Origin: Citrobacter braakii
Lineage (GTDB): Bacteria > Pseudomonadota > Gammaproteobacteria > Enterobacterales > Enterobacteriaceae
Assembly (NCBI RefSeq): GCF_002075345.1
Contig: NZ_NAEW01000004.1
Span: 415,430 to 479,429 of the forward strand
Length of the DNA stretch: 64,000 nucleotides
Direction of reading: 5' to 3'
In this document: in pieces, positions 10,423 through 20,588 of the stretch
Layout: the number at the start of each line of letters is the position of its first letter
Position numbering within the stretch: the stretch's first letter is position 1
The notes under the pieces: generated by a model
The model's input: only the letters and a program-made list of their open reading frames with translations
Told to the model about the DNA's origin: nothing
The model's database searches: none
Made by a program: the position numbers and the translations under genes

Positions 10423-11409
10423 ATGAAAATCAAAACCTTTTCCCGCTCGCTAGTCTGTGCGTCCTTGTTGGCGCTACTTAGCACTGGCGCAAATGCTGCC
10501 GAAAAAGTGACTCTCAAACTGGCACACAACCTTGAACGTAGCCATGTGGTTCACCAGGCTTTCGAAGAAATGGCCAAAGAGGTAAAACAACTCTCCGACG
10601 GTAAAATGATTGTACGTATATATCCCAGTAGCCAAATGGGTAATGCCAGAGAAACGATGGAGTTGTTACAAAATGGCGCGTTGGATATGACAAAAGGTTC
10701 TGCCAGTGATTTAGAGTCATTTGATAATATTTATGCCATTTATAATTTACCTTTCTTATTTAAAGATCAAAACCATTTCAATAACGTTGTATTTGGTGAG
10801 GTAGGTAAAGACATTATGGAATCCACAAAAGAAAAGGGATTCTTTGCGTTATCTGCTTACGTTGCCGGCACGCGTAGTTTTTATGCCAAAAAACCTATTA
10901 CCAAACCAGAGGATCTGAAAGGTCTGAAAGTCCGCGTTCAACCCAGCCCAACAACCATTAAAATGGTTGAACTGATGGGCGGATCGCCGACCCCTATTTC
11001 CTTCGGTGAGGTTTATACCGCTATGCAACAAGGTGTAGTGGATGGCGCAGAGAATAACGTTCCATCGTGGGTGCAAACACGTCATATCGAAATAGCTAAA
11101 GTCTTCTCCGAAGATGAGCACGCCTCTATTCCAGATTTTCTCGTTATCTCAACCAAAACATGGAATAAGCTGACCCCGGAGCAACAACAGATCCTTCGTC
11201 AAGCGGCTAAAAATTCCGAGGCTTATCAACAAAAGTTGTGGGATAAAATCGATGCTGATACCCGCGCTCAAGCAAAAGCTATGGGTGGCGAGATTATCAA
11301 AGTTGATAAAACCCCTTTCCGCGCCGCTGTTCAACCGCTGTTTGATGACTTCAAAAAAGACCCAAAACATGCAGCTCTGCTGGCGAAGTTTGAAGACGCA
11401 GTACAATAA
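10423..11409 (+). CDS. TRAP transporter substrate-binding protein (DctP family)
   Basis: The periplasmic receptor of a tripartite ATP-independent periplasmic transporter for a small, usually carboxylate, substrate. The chosen start (MKIKTF, with GGAG eight bases before) gives 328 residues with a clear Sec signal peptide ending near ANA-AE at about residue 25. The DctP fold is recognisable from LKLAHN at the mature N-terminus, the arginine-bearing KGLKVRVQPSP that usually clamps the substrate carboxylate, and GEVYTAMQQGVVDGAENN. The substrate cannot be told from the sequence. It forms an operon with the two membrane genes that follow. Confidence 0.93.
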   Translation: MKIKTFSRSLVCASLLALLSTGANAAEKVTLKLAHNLERSHVVHQAFEEMAKEVKQLSDGKMIVRIYPSSQMGNARETMELLQNGALDMTKGSASDLESFDNIYAIYNLPFLFKDQNHFNNVVFGEVGKDIMESTKEKGFFALSAYVAGTRSFYAKKPITKPEDLKGLKVRVQPSPTTIKMVELMGGSPTPISFGEVYTAMQQGVVDGAENNVPSWVQTRHIEIAKVFSEDEHASIPDFLVISTKTWNKLTPEQQQILRQAAKNSEAYQQKLWDKIDADTRAQAKAMGGEIIKVDKTPFRAAVQPLFDDFKKDPKHAALLAKFEDAVQ

Positions 11410-11453
11410 CCCTTTGGGCCATTGATTGGCCCTGTTTCACCAGGAAACTCACC

Positions 11454-11957
11454 ATGATATTTAACCGCCTTAAGCTTGCGGTAGACCGCGTCATTGCCGC
11501 ATTTTCGGTCATCGTAATGATTGCGCTGGTAGTGTGCGTAGTCTGGCAAGTTTTTAGCCGCTACGTGCTCAATCAGCCCAGCACCTTAACTGACGAACTG
11601 GCACGCTTCTTAATGATCTGGGTCGGATTATTAGGTGCAGCCTATACCGTAGGCGCCCAGCGCCACCTGTCTATCGATCTACTGTACATGTCGATTAATA
11701 AACGTAAACAGGCGTTATTGAGCTTATTCATTAATCTGCTGATTTTTGGCTTTGCAGGTTCAGTCATCGTTACCGGCGGTATCAAGCTGATTAATAAAAC
11801 GCTGGCAACGGTGCAAGTTTCCGCGGCCATGCAAATTCCAATGGGTTACGTGTATATCATCCTGCCGCTCAGCGGCGCAGTCATGATGTTCTATGCCCTG
11901 TGGTTTATTCACCAAAATATTCAGCAACTGAAACAATCTTCGCAGGGAGTAATTTGA
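11454..11957 (+). CDS. TRAP transporter small membrane subunit (DctQ family)
   Basis: A 167-residue protein with four hydrophobic segments, the size and layout of DctQ subunits. These join the large permease in sodium-driven uptake. The family segment with SRYVLNQPSTLTDELARF and the following WVGLLGAAYTV are well preserved. It lies 44 bases after dctP, and its stop overlaps the dctM start (TGATG). Confidence 0.93.
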   Translation: MIFNRLKLAVDRVIAAFSVIVMIALVVCVVWQVFSRYVLNQPSTLTDELARFLMIWVGLLGAAYTVGAQRHLSIDLLYMSINKRKQALLSLFINLLIFGFAGSVIVTGGIKLINKTLATVQVSAAMQIPMGYVYIILPLSGAVMMFYALWFIHQNIQQLKQSSQGVI

Positions 11958-13258
11958 TGGAAGGCTATATCGCACTAACCCTGTTTGGCTGCTTCTTTGT
12001 CCTGGTGTTCATTGGCGTACCTATTTCGTTCTCCATCGGTATCGCCACTGTAGCCTCAATGCTGCTGATGTTTCCTTGGGATGTTGCCGTTATCACTGTC
12101 TCTCAACGTCTGGCAAACGGATTAGATAATTTTGCCCTATTGGCGATCCCGTTTTTCATTTTCGCAGGTACGCTGATGAACAGCGGTGGGATCGCCATCC
12201 GACTAATTAACCTGGCGCAGGTGATGGTTGGGCGAGTTCCCGGCTCACTTGGTCATGTCAACGTGCTGGCAAACATGATGTTTGGTTCAATATCCGGCTC
12301 TGCCGTTGCCGCAGCTGCAGCCGTTGGCGGTACGCTTAATCCTATTCAGACAAAGCAAGGATACGACCCAACCTTCTCGACAGCCGTTAACGTTTCCTCC
12401 TGTATTACCGGGCTGTTAATTCCACCATCAAATGTGTTAATTGTGTTTTCTCTTACTGCTGGCGGTGTTTCAGTTGCTTCATTGTTTATGGCGGGTTATT
12501 TACCAGGGATCCTGATGGGGCTTTCGATCATGGTGGTATGCGCCATTATCGCCAAACGCCGTGGTTATCCCCTGTCGGAAAGGCCAACCTGCGCACAGGC
12601 AGTAAAAGCACTTCTGGATGCGCTACCGAGTCTGTTACTGGTCATCATTGTGATGGGGGGTATTTTAGGTGGGATCTTTACCGCAACAGAAGCCTCAGCG
12701 ATTGCGGTCGTCTACACCTTCATTCTCTCGGTGCTGATTTACCGGGAAGTAAAATGGCGTGATTTACCAAAGCTGATCCTGGAATCAGTCGTGATGACCT
12801 CTATCGTACTGTTACTGATCGGCTTCTCTGTCGGCATGTCCTGGGCAATGACCAATGCCGATATTCCCTACATGATCAGTGACACATTAATGGGTATTTC
12901 CGATAATCCACTGATCATCCTACTGTTAATCAATATTGTACTACTGGTTGTTGGGATCTTTATGGATATGACACCGGCAGTCCTGATCTTTACCCCCATT
13001 TTCTTGCCAATCGCTCAAGAGTTAGGTATGGATCCGGTACATTTCGGCATCATGATGGTCGCCAACCTGTGCATTGGTCTGCTGACACCGCCGGTAGGAA
13101 GTGCATTGTTTGTAGGCTGTTCGATTTCTGGCGTGAAGATCCAGCAATTGATCAAACCCCTGCTGCCGTTTTACGCCGCATTGCTGGTCGCACTCATGAT
13201 GATCGTATACATTCCACAGATCTCTCTGTTTATTCCACAGATGCTGGGGTTGATGTAA
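11957..13258 (+). CDS. TRAP transporter large permease (DctM family)
   Basis: A 433-residue integral membrane protein with about 12 hydrophobic segments, the transport channel of the TRAP system. Typical features are FGSISGSAVAAAAAVGG, the LLIPPSN segment and the C-terminal GLLTPPVGSALF. The start at MEGYIAL is coupled to the dctQ stop; the longer reading from 11900 lies inside dctQ. In E. coli K-12 the space between hemW and ansB holds yggM, so this operon is an accessory replacement at that site. Confidence 0.94.
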   Translation: MEGYIALTLFGCFFVLVFIGVPISFSIGIATVASMLLMFPWDVAVITVSQRLANGLDNFALLAIPFFIFAGTLMNSGGIAIRLINLAQVMVGRVPGSLGHVNVLANMMFGSISGSAVAAAAAVGGTLNPIQTKQGYDPTFSTAVNVSSCITGLLIPPSNVLIVFSLTAGGVSVASLFMAGYLPGILMGLSIMVVCAIIAKRRGYPLSERPTCAQAVKALLDALPSLLLVIIVMGGILGGIFTATEASAIAVVYTFILSVLIYREVKWRDLPKLILESVVMTSIVLLLIGFSVGMSWAMTNADIPYMISDTLMGISDNPLIILLLINIVLLVVGIFMDMTPAVLIFTPIFLPIAQELGMDPVHFGIMMVANLCIGLLTPPVGSALFVGCSISGVKIQQLIKPLLPFYAALLVALMMIVYIPQISLFIPQMLGLM

Positions 13259-13284
13259 ATACGAAGAGTAACTGCTTCTGGAGA

Positions 13285-13315
13285 ATGCCCCAACGCTACG
13301 GTAGGGGCATTTTTT
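13285..13315. terminator. Terminator between TRAP operon and ansB
   Basis: ATGCCCC pairs with GGGGCAT across a 12-base loop and is followed by TTTTT on the + strand. It ends the TRAP operon and lies just before the convergent ansB stop. Confidence 0.8.
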
Positions 13316-13321
13316 ATGCCA

Positions 13322-14368
13322 TTAATACTGATTAAACATTTCCTGGATCTGCTTAGGATTCTTGGTTTGGGTCAGAGCCAGTTGCAGCAGAACACGCGCT
13401 TTTTGCGGGTTCAGAGAGCCTGAAGCCACAAATCCGTATTTCGCATCATCAACTTCAGCATCCTGGGTGGTGGCGCCCGTTGGTACACGGGATGAACGCA
13501 CCACAACGGTACCTTTATGCGCGGCAGTTGCTAGCGTATCGAAAATGGTTTTATACAGATTACCGTTACCTACACCCGCACTGACGATCCCGGCGTAACC
13601 CGCGTCTACCAATGCTTTAGCTGGCAGATCGGAGGCGTTAGCGTAGTTGTAAACAATCCCAACTTTCGGCAGCTCGGTCAGCTTAGATACATCGAACGGC
13701 GTGGATGTGGTGTGTTTTCGCGCAGGCGTACGCTGGTAGTCGATTTTACCGTTATGGATATAACCCAGCGGACCATAGTTAACGGATTTGAAAGTAGCGA
13801 CATCCGTAGTGTTAGTTTTGGTCACGTCGCGACCATCCATAACGGTGTCGTTCATGACCACCAGCACACCACGGTTGGCAGAGGCTTTGTCTGCGGCGGT
13901 TACCACGGCGTTATACAGGTTGAACGGGCCATCAGCGCTCATACCCGTAGACGGACGCATTGCGCCGACCAGCACCACCGGCTTGTTGCACTTGACGGTG
14001 AGATCGAGGAAATAGGCGGTTTCTTCCATGGTATCCGTACCATGTGTTACCACGAAGCCGTCAGTTTTATCACACTCGGTATTAATCTTTTTCGCCAGCG
14101 TTAGCCAGACTTCGTCATTCATATCCTGGGAGCCGATGTTTACCACCTGCTCGCCTTTCACAACGGCGATATCTTTCAACTGAGGTACGGCATCAACCAA
14201 ATTTTCTACGCCGACTTTGCCTGCCGTGTAGTTAGATTTTGTTGCGGAGTCACCACCGCCGGCAATCGTCCCGCCGGTAGCTAAAATAGTGATGTTTGGC
14301 AGTGCAAGCGCCGCGCCGCTGAAACCCATAACCAGTGCGGCAAGTGCCGTTCTCTTGAAAAACTCCAT
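13322..14368 (-). CDS. ansB: Periplasmic L-asparaginase II
   Basis: A 348-residue high-affinity asparaginase that hydrolyses L-asparagine to aspartate and ammonia in the periplasm. A 22-residue signal peptide ends in ALA-LP. Active-site threonines are seen in ILATGGTIAG (residues 28-37) and THGTDTMEETA. Its length is that of E. coli AnsB. Expression in E. coli depends on FNR and CRP; a TGGCGTCACATT half-site is visible upstream on the coding strand, but I cannot define complete sites. Confidence 0.97.
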   Translation of the reverse strand: MEFFKRTALAALVMGFSGAALALPNITILATGGTIAGGGDSATKSNYTAGKVGVENLVDAVPQLKDIAVVKGEQVVNIGSQDMNDEVWLTLAKKINTECDKTDGFVVTHGTDTMEETAYFLDLTVKCNKPVVLVGAMRPSTGMSADGPFNLYNAVVTAADKASANRGVLVVMNDTVMDGRDVTKTNTTDVATFKSVNYGPLGYIHNGKIDYQRTPARKHTTSTPFDVSKLTELPKVGIVYNYANASDLPAKALVDAGYAGIVSAGVGNGNLYKTIFDTLATAAHKGTVVVRSSRVPTGATTQDAEVDDAKYGFVASGSLNPQKARVLLQLALTQTKNPKQIQEMFNQY

Positions 14369-14510
14369 GTTATTTCTCCAGTTACTTGAATTTGCAGCAT
14401 TATGTCTATCTTACAGATGAATAATGTGACGCCATCCAATTAACCAGATTTATATCTCCATCAAATTGTTATTCTTAGAGATGGATATCAAAAAAACAGA
14501 AAAATACAAA

Positions 14511-14541
14511 ATAAAACGGCACAGAATGTTTCTGTGCCGTT
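14511..14541 (-). terminator. Terminator after yggN
   Basis: ACGGCACAGAA and TTCTGTGCCGT form a perfect 11-base stem with a 3-base loop. On the minus strand it is followed by TTTTAT, so it ends yggN transcription before ansB. Confidence 0.85.
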
Positions 14542-14556
14542 AAAAAGAGGTGAAGA

Positions 14557-15276
14557 TTATTTCAGATTGCTAACCAGCGTCTTACGATCGTTTTCCAGCG
14601 TCACGACGCGGGCGCAGACATCTTTGCCAAACTGCTGGAAGTCTTGTTCCTGATTCTTCCATTCGTTCTGAATTGAGGTTTGCAAACCTCCGAGGCTTCC
14701 GAGCACGCCCTGCAGCGGATTACCACCGCCTTTGAGCACGGCTTTCGCCCCCATCTCATTGATGCTGTCCTGCAAAATACCGCCCATCGCCTGATTGACC
14801 AGCTGTTGTCCATCCGCGCGGACCTGATCAATCGCCTTATAATGGAAGGTCAGGCCGTCAGTGCGATGCTCAATAATGCGGTTCATCTGCTCTTTCAATT
14901 GCGCATCCAGCTTAGTTAAGCGGCCACGCATGTTGCTGCTTTCGCCGACCTCTTTGGCGATGATTTTATCCAGCGCCACGCGACCTTTCTCCACGCGCGC
15001 TCTGGCACCTTCATCAATCCACGGCAGGCTGCTACGCAACGCCGCCTGATAATCTTTGGCCTGTTCACGCTGCGCGGCGTTCAGGTTGTACTGTTTACCG
15101 TTAAAGGTGACATCACCGGCCTGGGTTATGACCAGGTTGCCGTTCTCACCCTTCACCTGTACCGTTTGTGGACTCAAAATCACATCGTCACGCGGGGTGA
15201 CGCTGCACTGATAATCAGCATGTGCGGCCATCGCCGTGAACGTTAGGACTGCCGCCAGCAGCGTTTTGCGCATCAT
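14557..15276 (-). CDS. yggN: YggN family (DUF2884) exported protein
   Basis: A 239-residue protein with a Sec signal peptide ending AAHA-DY at about residue 20. It matches E. coli YggN in length and position. The rest is rich in Gln, Lys and Glu and probably helical. The function is unknown; periplasmic location is inferred from the signal peptide. Confidence 0.93.
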   Translation of the reverse strand: MMRKTLLAAVLTFTAMAAHADYQCSVTPRDDVILSPQTVQVKGENGNLVITQAGDVTFNGKQYNLNAAQREQAKDYQAALRSSLPWIDEGARARVEKGRVALDKIIAKEVGESSNMRGRLTKLDAQLKEQMNRIIEHRTDGLTFHYKAIDQVRADGQQLVNQAMGGILQDSINEMGAKAVLKGGGNPLQGVLGSLGGLQTSIQNEWKNQEQDFQQFGKDVCARVVTLENDRKTLVSNLK

Positions 15277-15325
15277 ATCTTTCCCTCAATACAAATTGGG
15301 CCGGCATTTGCCGACCCTTTGCTAC

Positions 15326-15652
15326 TTAGTCCCACCAAATATCGAAAAGTTCGCTGGTGCGCACTTCTTCGAGTTTGCGCTCTTCCAGCCACTTACGCAC
15401 GATAGCCTGATGTTCTTCGGTGCATTTGCCGATTTCCTGCAGACAGATCAGACCTTCCCAGGCCAGATAGCCGCTGCCGTCAAAGGCCAGCTTGTTCGGT
15501 TCGATAACTTCATTGATAAAATCATCAACGATTTGATCGACCTGCTCTCCAGATGTACCTTCCGGGAAACGCCATGCAACCGAAAATCCTACTTCCTGGA
15601 ATTCGTCGATGTGCATTTTTTTACGCAGACGACGGCTACGGTTCTTTGCCAT
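15326..15652 (-). CDS. yggL: YggL family (DUF469) ribosome-associated protein
   Basis: A 108-residue protein starting [12 protein letters not shown]. The strongly basic N-terminus and acidic C-terminus match E. coli YggL, which has been linked to 50S ribosome assembly. The start overlaps the trmB stop (ATGA), so the two are translationally coupled. The upstream Met at 15682 lies inside trmB and is rejected. Confidence 0.94.
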   Translation of the reverse strand: MAKNRSRRLRKKMHIDEFQEVGFSVAWRFPEGTSGEQVDQIVDDFINEVIEPNKLAFDGSGYLAWEGLICLQEIGKCTEEHQAIVRKWLEERKLEEVRTSELFDIWWD

Positions 15653-16371
15653 TATTTCATCCTCTCGAACATTAAGTCCCATACGCCGTGGCCAAGACGA
15701 TGACCACGTTGTTCAAATTTGGTTACCGGGCGCGATTCCGGGCGCGGTACATAATCGTTACTCTCTGACTGGTTTTTATACCCTTCAATCGAGGACATCA
15801 CTTCAAGCATGTGCTCCGCATAGGCTTCCCAGTCGGTTGCCATGTGGAACACGCCGCCCAGCTTCAGCTTGCTTAAGATATGCTCAGCAAACGGTACCTG
15901 AACGATACGGCGTTTATTATGACGTGCTTTATGCCACGGGTCAGGGAAAAACAGCTGAACCATAGATAAAGAATTGTCAGGAATCATTTTATGCAGGACT
16001 TCGACGGCATCATGGCACATGACACGCAGGTTCTCGACGCCCTCTTCATGAGCTGAAGCCAGACACGCGCCAACGCCCGGTGAGTGAACCTCAATGCCGA
16101 GGAAATTTTGCTCCGGACGCGCTTTCGCCATCGCCACCAGCGAAGCCCCCATACCAAAACCAATTTCAAGCGTGACTGGCGCATCGCGACCAAACAGCGC
16201 AGCGAAATCCACAGGTTCTTCGCTGAACTCAACGCCCATCACCGGCCAGTAGTTTTCCAGCGCGTGTTCCTGCCCTTTCGTCAGTCGCCCCTGGCGACGA
16301 ACAAAACTACGAATCCGGCGCAGAGGGCGGCCGTTTTCATCAAATTCCGGTGAAATGACGTCGTTCTTCAT
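15652..16371 (-). CDS. trmB: tRNA (guanine-N7-)-methyltransferase TrmB
   Basis: A 239-residue class I SAM-dependent methyltransferase that forms m7G46 in tRNA. The SAM-binding [10 protein letters not shown] lies near residue 70, and the catalytic/tRNA-binding [15 protein letters not shown] at about residue 145 is the family hallmark. Its length equals that of the E. coli enzyme. It is divergent from mutY across about 160 bases and coupled to yggL. Confidence 0.97.
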   Translation of the reverse strand: MKNDVISPEFDENGRPLRRIRSFVRRQGRLTKGQEHALENYWPVMGVEFSEEPVDFAALFGRDAPVTLEIGFGMGASLVAMAKARPEQNFLGIEVHSPGVGACLASAHEEGVENLRVMCHDAVEVLHKMIPDNSLSMVQLFFPDPWHKARHNKRRIVQVPFAEHILSKLKLGGVFHMATDWEAYAEHMLEVMSSIEGYKNQSESNDYVPRPESRPVTKFEQRGHRLGHGVWDLMFERMK

Positions 16372-16530
16372 AAAAGTTTAGTCTGCTGTGTTTGAGTTCT
16401 GAAACGGGCATTATCCAAAGTTAGTTGCCGGATGCAAGTAAAGGAAGAAAGTGAGCAGCGGAAAGTTCCGGTTTACACCCCGTTGCCGCTGTGCTGCAAT
16501 CTTGCCCCCGGCAATAATGAAACGGTAATC

Positions 16531-17583
16531 ATGCAAGCGTCTCAATTCTCGGCTCAGGTTTTGAGCTGGTACGACAAATACGGGCGGAAAACGCTGCCCT
16601 GGCAAATTGATAAGACGCCTTACAAAGTATGGCTCTCTGAGGTGATGCTGCAACAAACTCAGGTTGCGACCGTTATCCCCTACTTTGAGCGCTTTATGGC
16701 GCGCTTCCCAACGGTAACGGATTTAGCCCATGCGCCGCTGGATGAAGTCCTGCATTTATGGACCGGGCTGGGCTATTACGCCCGAGCGCGTAATCTGCAT
16801 AAAGCCGCGCAACAGGTTGTGACGCTGCACGGCGGCTCATTCCCGCAAACCTTTGATGAAGTGGCCGCCCTGCCAGGCGTGGGACGTTCAACTGCAGGCG
16901 CGATCCTTTCGCTCTCCCTGGGTCAGCATTTTCCGATTCTTGACGGTAACGTCAAACGAGTGCTGGCTCGCTGTTATGCTGTAAGCGGCTGGCCGGGTAA
17001 AAAAGAGGTCGAAAAGAAACTGTGGGAATTGAGCGAGCAGGTTACGCCAGCCCATGGGGTGGAGCGGTTTAATCAGGCGATGATGGATTTAGGCGCCATG
17101 GTCTGTACGCGCTCAAAACCCAAATGTTCCCTGTGTCCGTTGGAAAATGGCTGTGTGGCGAGCGCCAATGCAAGCTGGGCGCTGTACCCGGGTAAAAAGC
17201 CCAAACAGACATTACCAGAACGGACGGGCTATTTTTTACTGATGCAGCATGAAAACGAGGTGTTGCTCGCGCAGCGACCACCCAGCGGCTTATGGGGTGG
17301 CTTATACTGTTTTCCGCAGTTTGATGATGAGGATGGGCTACGCGACTGGCTGGCGCAACGGCAAATTAACGCAGATAATCTGACCCAACTTAATGCGTTT
17401 CGCCATACCTTTAGCCATTTCCACTTAGATATTGTGCCTATGTGGCTTCCCGTGTCCTCATTCACCTCATGCATGGATGAAGGCAACGCGCTCTGGTATA
17501 ACTTAGCGCAACCGCCGTCGGTCGGACTGGCGGCCCCCGTGGAGCGTTTGTTACAGCAATTACGTGCCGGCACACAGGTTTAA
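16531..17583 (+). CDS. mutY: Adenine DNA glycosylase MutY
   Basis: A 350-residue base-excision repair enzyme that removes adenine opposite 8-oxoguanine. The helix-hairpin-helix [14 protein letters not shown] and catalytic Asp in [12 protein letters not shown] are intact, as is the iron-sulfur cluster motif C-x6-C-x2-C-x5-C ([17 protein letters not shown]). The Nudix-like C-terminal domain that recognises 8-oxoG is complete. Starting at MQASQFSA gives the E. coli length; the in-frame Met at 16432 is not supported. Confidence 0.97.
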   Translation: MQASQFSAQVLSWYDKYGRKTLPWQIDKTPYKVWLSEVMLQQTQVATVIPYFERFMARFPTVTDLAHAPLDEVLHLWTGLGYYARARNLHKAAQQVVTLHGGSFPQTFDEVAALPGVGRSTAGAILSLSLGQHFPILDGNVKRVLARCYAVSGWPGKKEVEKKLWELSEQVTPAHGVERFNQAMMDLGAMVCTRSKPKCSLCPLENGCVASANASWALYPGKKPKQTLPERTGYFLLMQHENEVLLAQRPPSGLWGGLYCFPQFDDEDGLRDWLAQRQINADNLTQLNAFRHTFSHFHLDIVPMWLPVSSFTSCMDEGNALWYNLAQPPSVGLAAPVERLLQQLRAGTQV

Positions 17584-17598
17584 CGTACCGGTCGATAA

Positions 17599-17886
<288 letters not shown>

Positions 17887-17907
17887 GCATCGCTTGCTGG
17901 CAATCTC

Positions 17908-19066
<1,159 letters not shown>

Positions 19067-19276
19067 TGTATCCCTCTCTTGCCCCCTAAAACGGGGGCCT
19101 GAAGGGGGAAAAACGTTAACTCCATCACTCTTTTGCTTTGCAATCCGAAATTGTTTGCAAATATTTGTCACAGGTAACAAAAAAAGAGTGCCTCTCGTTG
19201 ATAGAATCACATCATATAGCCACGGCAAATGTGCCTTTTAAAACATTCATCCGCATTACGGTGTGAGGAAATTAAC

Positions 19277-20533
19277 ATGAATCTTAAGCTGCAGCTGAAA
19301 GTTCTCTCGTTTCTGCAGTTCTGCTTATGGGGTAGTTGGCTCACTACCCTCGGCTCCTATATGTTTGTCACCCTTAAATTTGATGGTGCATCCATTGGCG
19401 CGGTGTACAGCTCGCTGGGGATCGCCGCCGTGTTTATGCCTACGCTGTTAGGGATCGTGGCTGACAAATGGATCAGTGCGAAATGGGTGTACACCATTTG
19501 TCACCTGGTCGGCGCAGCAACGCTGTTCGCCGCAGCCGAAGTCACCACGCCAGGTGCTATGTTCTTTGTGATCTTGCTTAACTCACTGGCCTATATGCCA
19601 ACGTTGGGGTTAATCAACACCATCTCTTACTATCGCCTGCAATCAGCCGGGATGGATATTGTTACAGACTTCCCGCCAATCCGTATCTGGGGCACCATCG
19701 GCTTTATTCTGGCGATGTGGGCGGTAAGCTTCTCCGGCTTTGAACTGAGCCATATGCAGCTGTATATCGGCGCGACGCTGTCCGTCGTATTGGCGCTGTT
19801 TACCCTGACGCTGCCGCATATCCCGGTCGCCAATCAGCAGAAAAACCAGAGCTGGTCTTCCATGTTGGGCCTGGATGCCTTCGCGCTGTTTAAAAACAAG
19901 CGTATGGCGATTTTCTTCATCTTCTCTATGATGCTGGGCGCAGAGCTGCAAATTACCAATATGTTCGGTAATACCTTCCTGCACAGCTTCGATAACAATC
20001 CGCTGTTCTCCGGCAGCTTCATCGTTGAACACGCGTCGGTGATGATGTCGATTTCGCAGATCTCCGAGACGCTGTTTATCCTGACCATCCCGTTCTTCTT
20101 AAGCCGTTACGGTATTAAGAACGTGATGCTTATCAGTATTGTGGCGTGGATGCTGCGCTTTGGCCTGTTTGCCTACGGCGATCCAACACCGTTTGGTACC
20201 GTGCTGCTGGTTCTGTCGATGATTGTTTACGGCTGCGCCTTCGACTTCTTCAACATCTCTGGCTCCGTGTTTGTAGAGAAAGAAGTTCGCCCTGAAATCC
20301 GCGCCAGCGCACAAGGCATGTTCCTGATGATGACCAACGGATTCGGTTGTATTCTGGGCGGTCTGGTGAGCGGTAAAGTAGTTGAACACTATACGCTGAA
20401 CGGTATTACCGATTGGCAGACCGTGTGGCTGATCTTCGCAGGTTACTCGCTGGTTCTGGCTTTTGCCTTCGTTGCGCTGTTTAAATACAAACACGTACGC
20501 GTTCCGGCAGGCGCCCAGACTATCGCGCACTAA
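19277..20533 (+). CDS. nupG: Nucleoside:H+ symporter NupG
   Basis: A 418-residue 12-helix inner-membrane transporter of the NHS family (MFS clan) that takes up purine and pyrimidine nucleosides. Sequence and length match E. coli NupG almost throughout. The start MNLKLQ follows a GAGGAAATTAAC ribosome site; the reading from 19229 is longer than the family. In E. coli it is controlled by CRP, CytR and DeoR. Upstream a TTTGTCACAGG half-site is visible at about 19163-19173, but I cannot delimit full operators. Confidence 0.96.
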   Translation: MNLKLQLKVLSFLQFCLWGSWLTTLGSYMFVTLKFDGASIGAVYSSLGIAAVFMPTLLGIVADKWISAKWVYTICHLVGAATLFAAAEVTTPGAMFFVILLNSLAYMPTLGLINTISYYRLQSAGMDIVTDFPPIRIWGTIGFILAMWAVSFSGFELSHMQLYIGATLSVVLALFTLTLPHIPVANQQKNQSWSSMLGLDAFALFKNKRMAIFFIFSMMLGAELQITNMFGNTFLHSFDNNPLFSGSFIVEHASVMMSISQISETLFILTIPFFLSRYGIKNVMLISIVAWMLRFGLFAYGDPTPFGTVLLVLSMIVYGCAFDFFNISGSVFVEKEVRPEIRASAQGMFLMMTNGFGCILGGLVSGKVVEHYTLNGITDWQTVWLIFAGYSLVLAFAFVALFKYKHVRVPAGAQTIAH

Positions 20534-20546
20534 TCTTTATTGATTA

Positions 20547-20574
20547 AATAGGGTCACCTGATGGTGGCCCTATT
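20547..20574. terminator. Bidirectional terminator between nupG and speC
   Basis: AATAGGGTCACC and GGTGGCCCTATT form a stem between two convergent genes, with A- and T-rich flanks. Confidence 0.75.
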
Positions 20575-20588
20575 TGGTCAGATGACGC

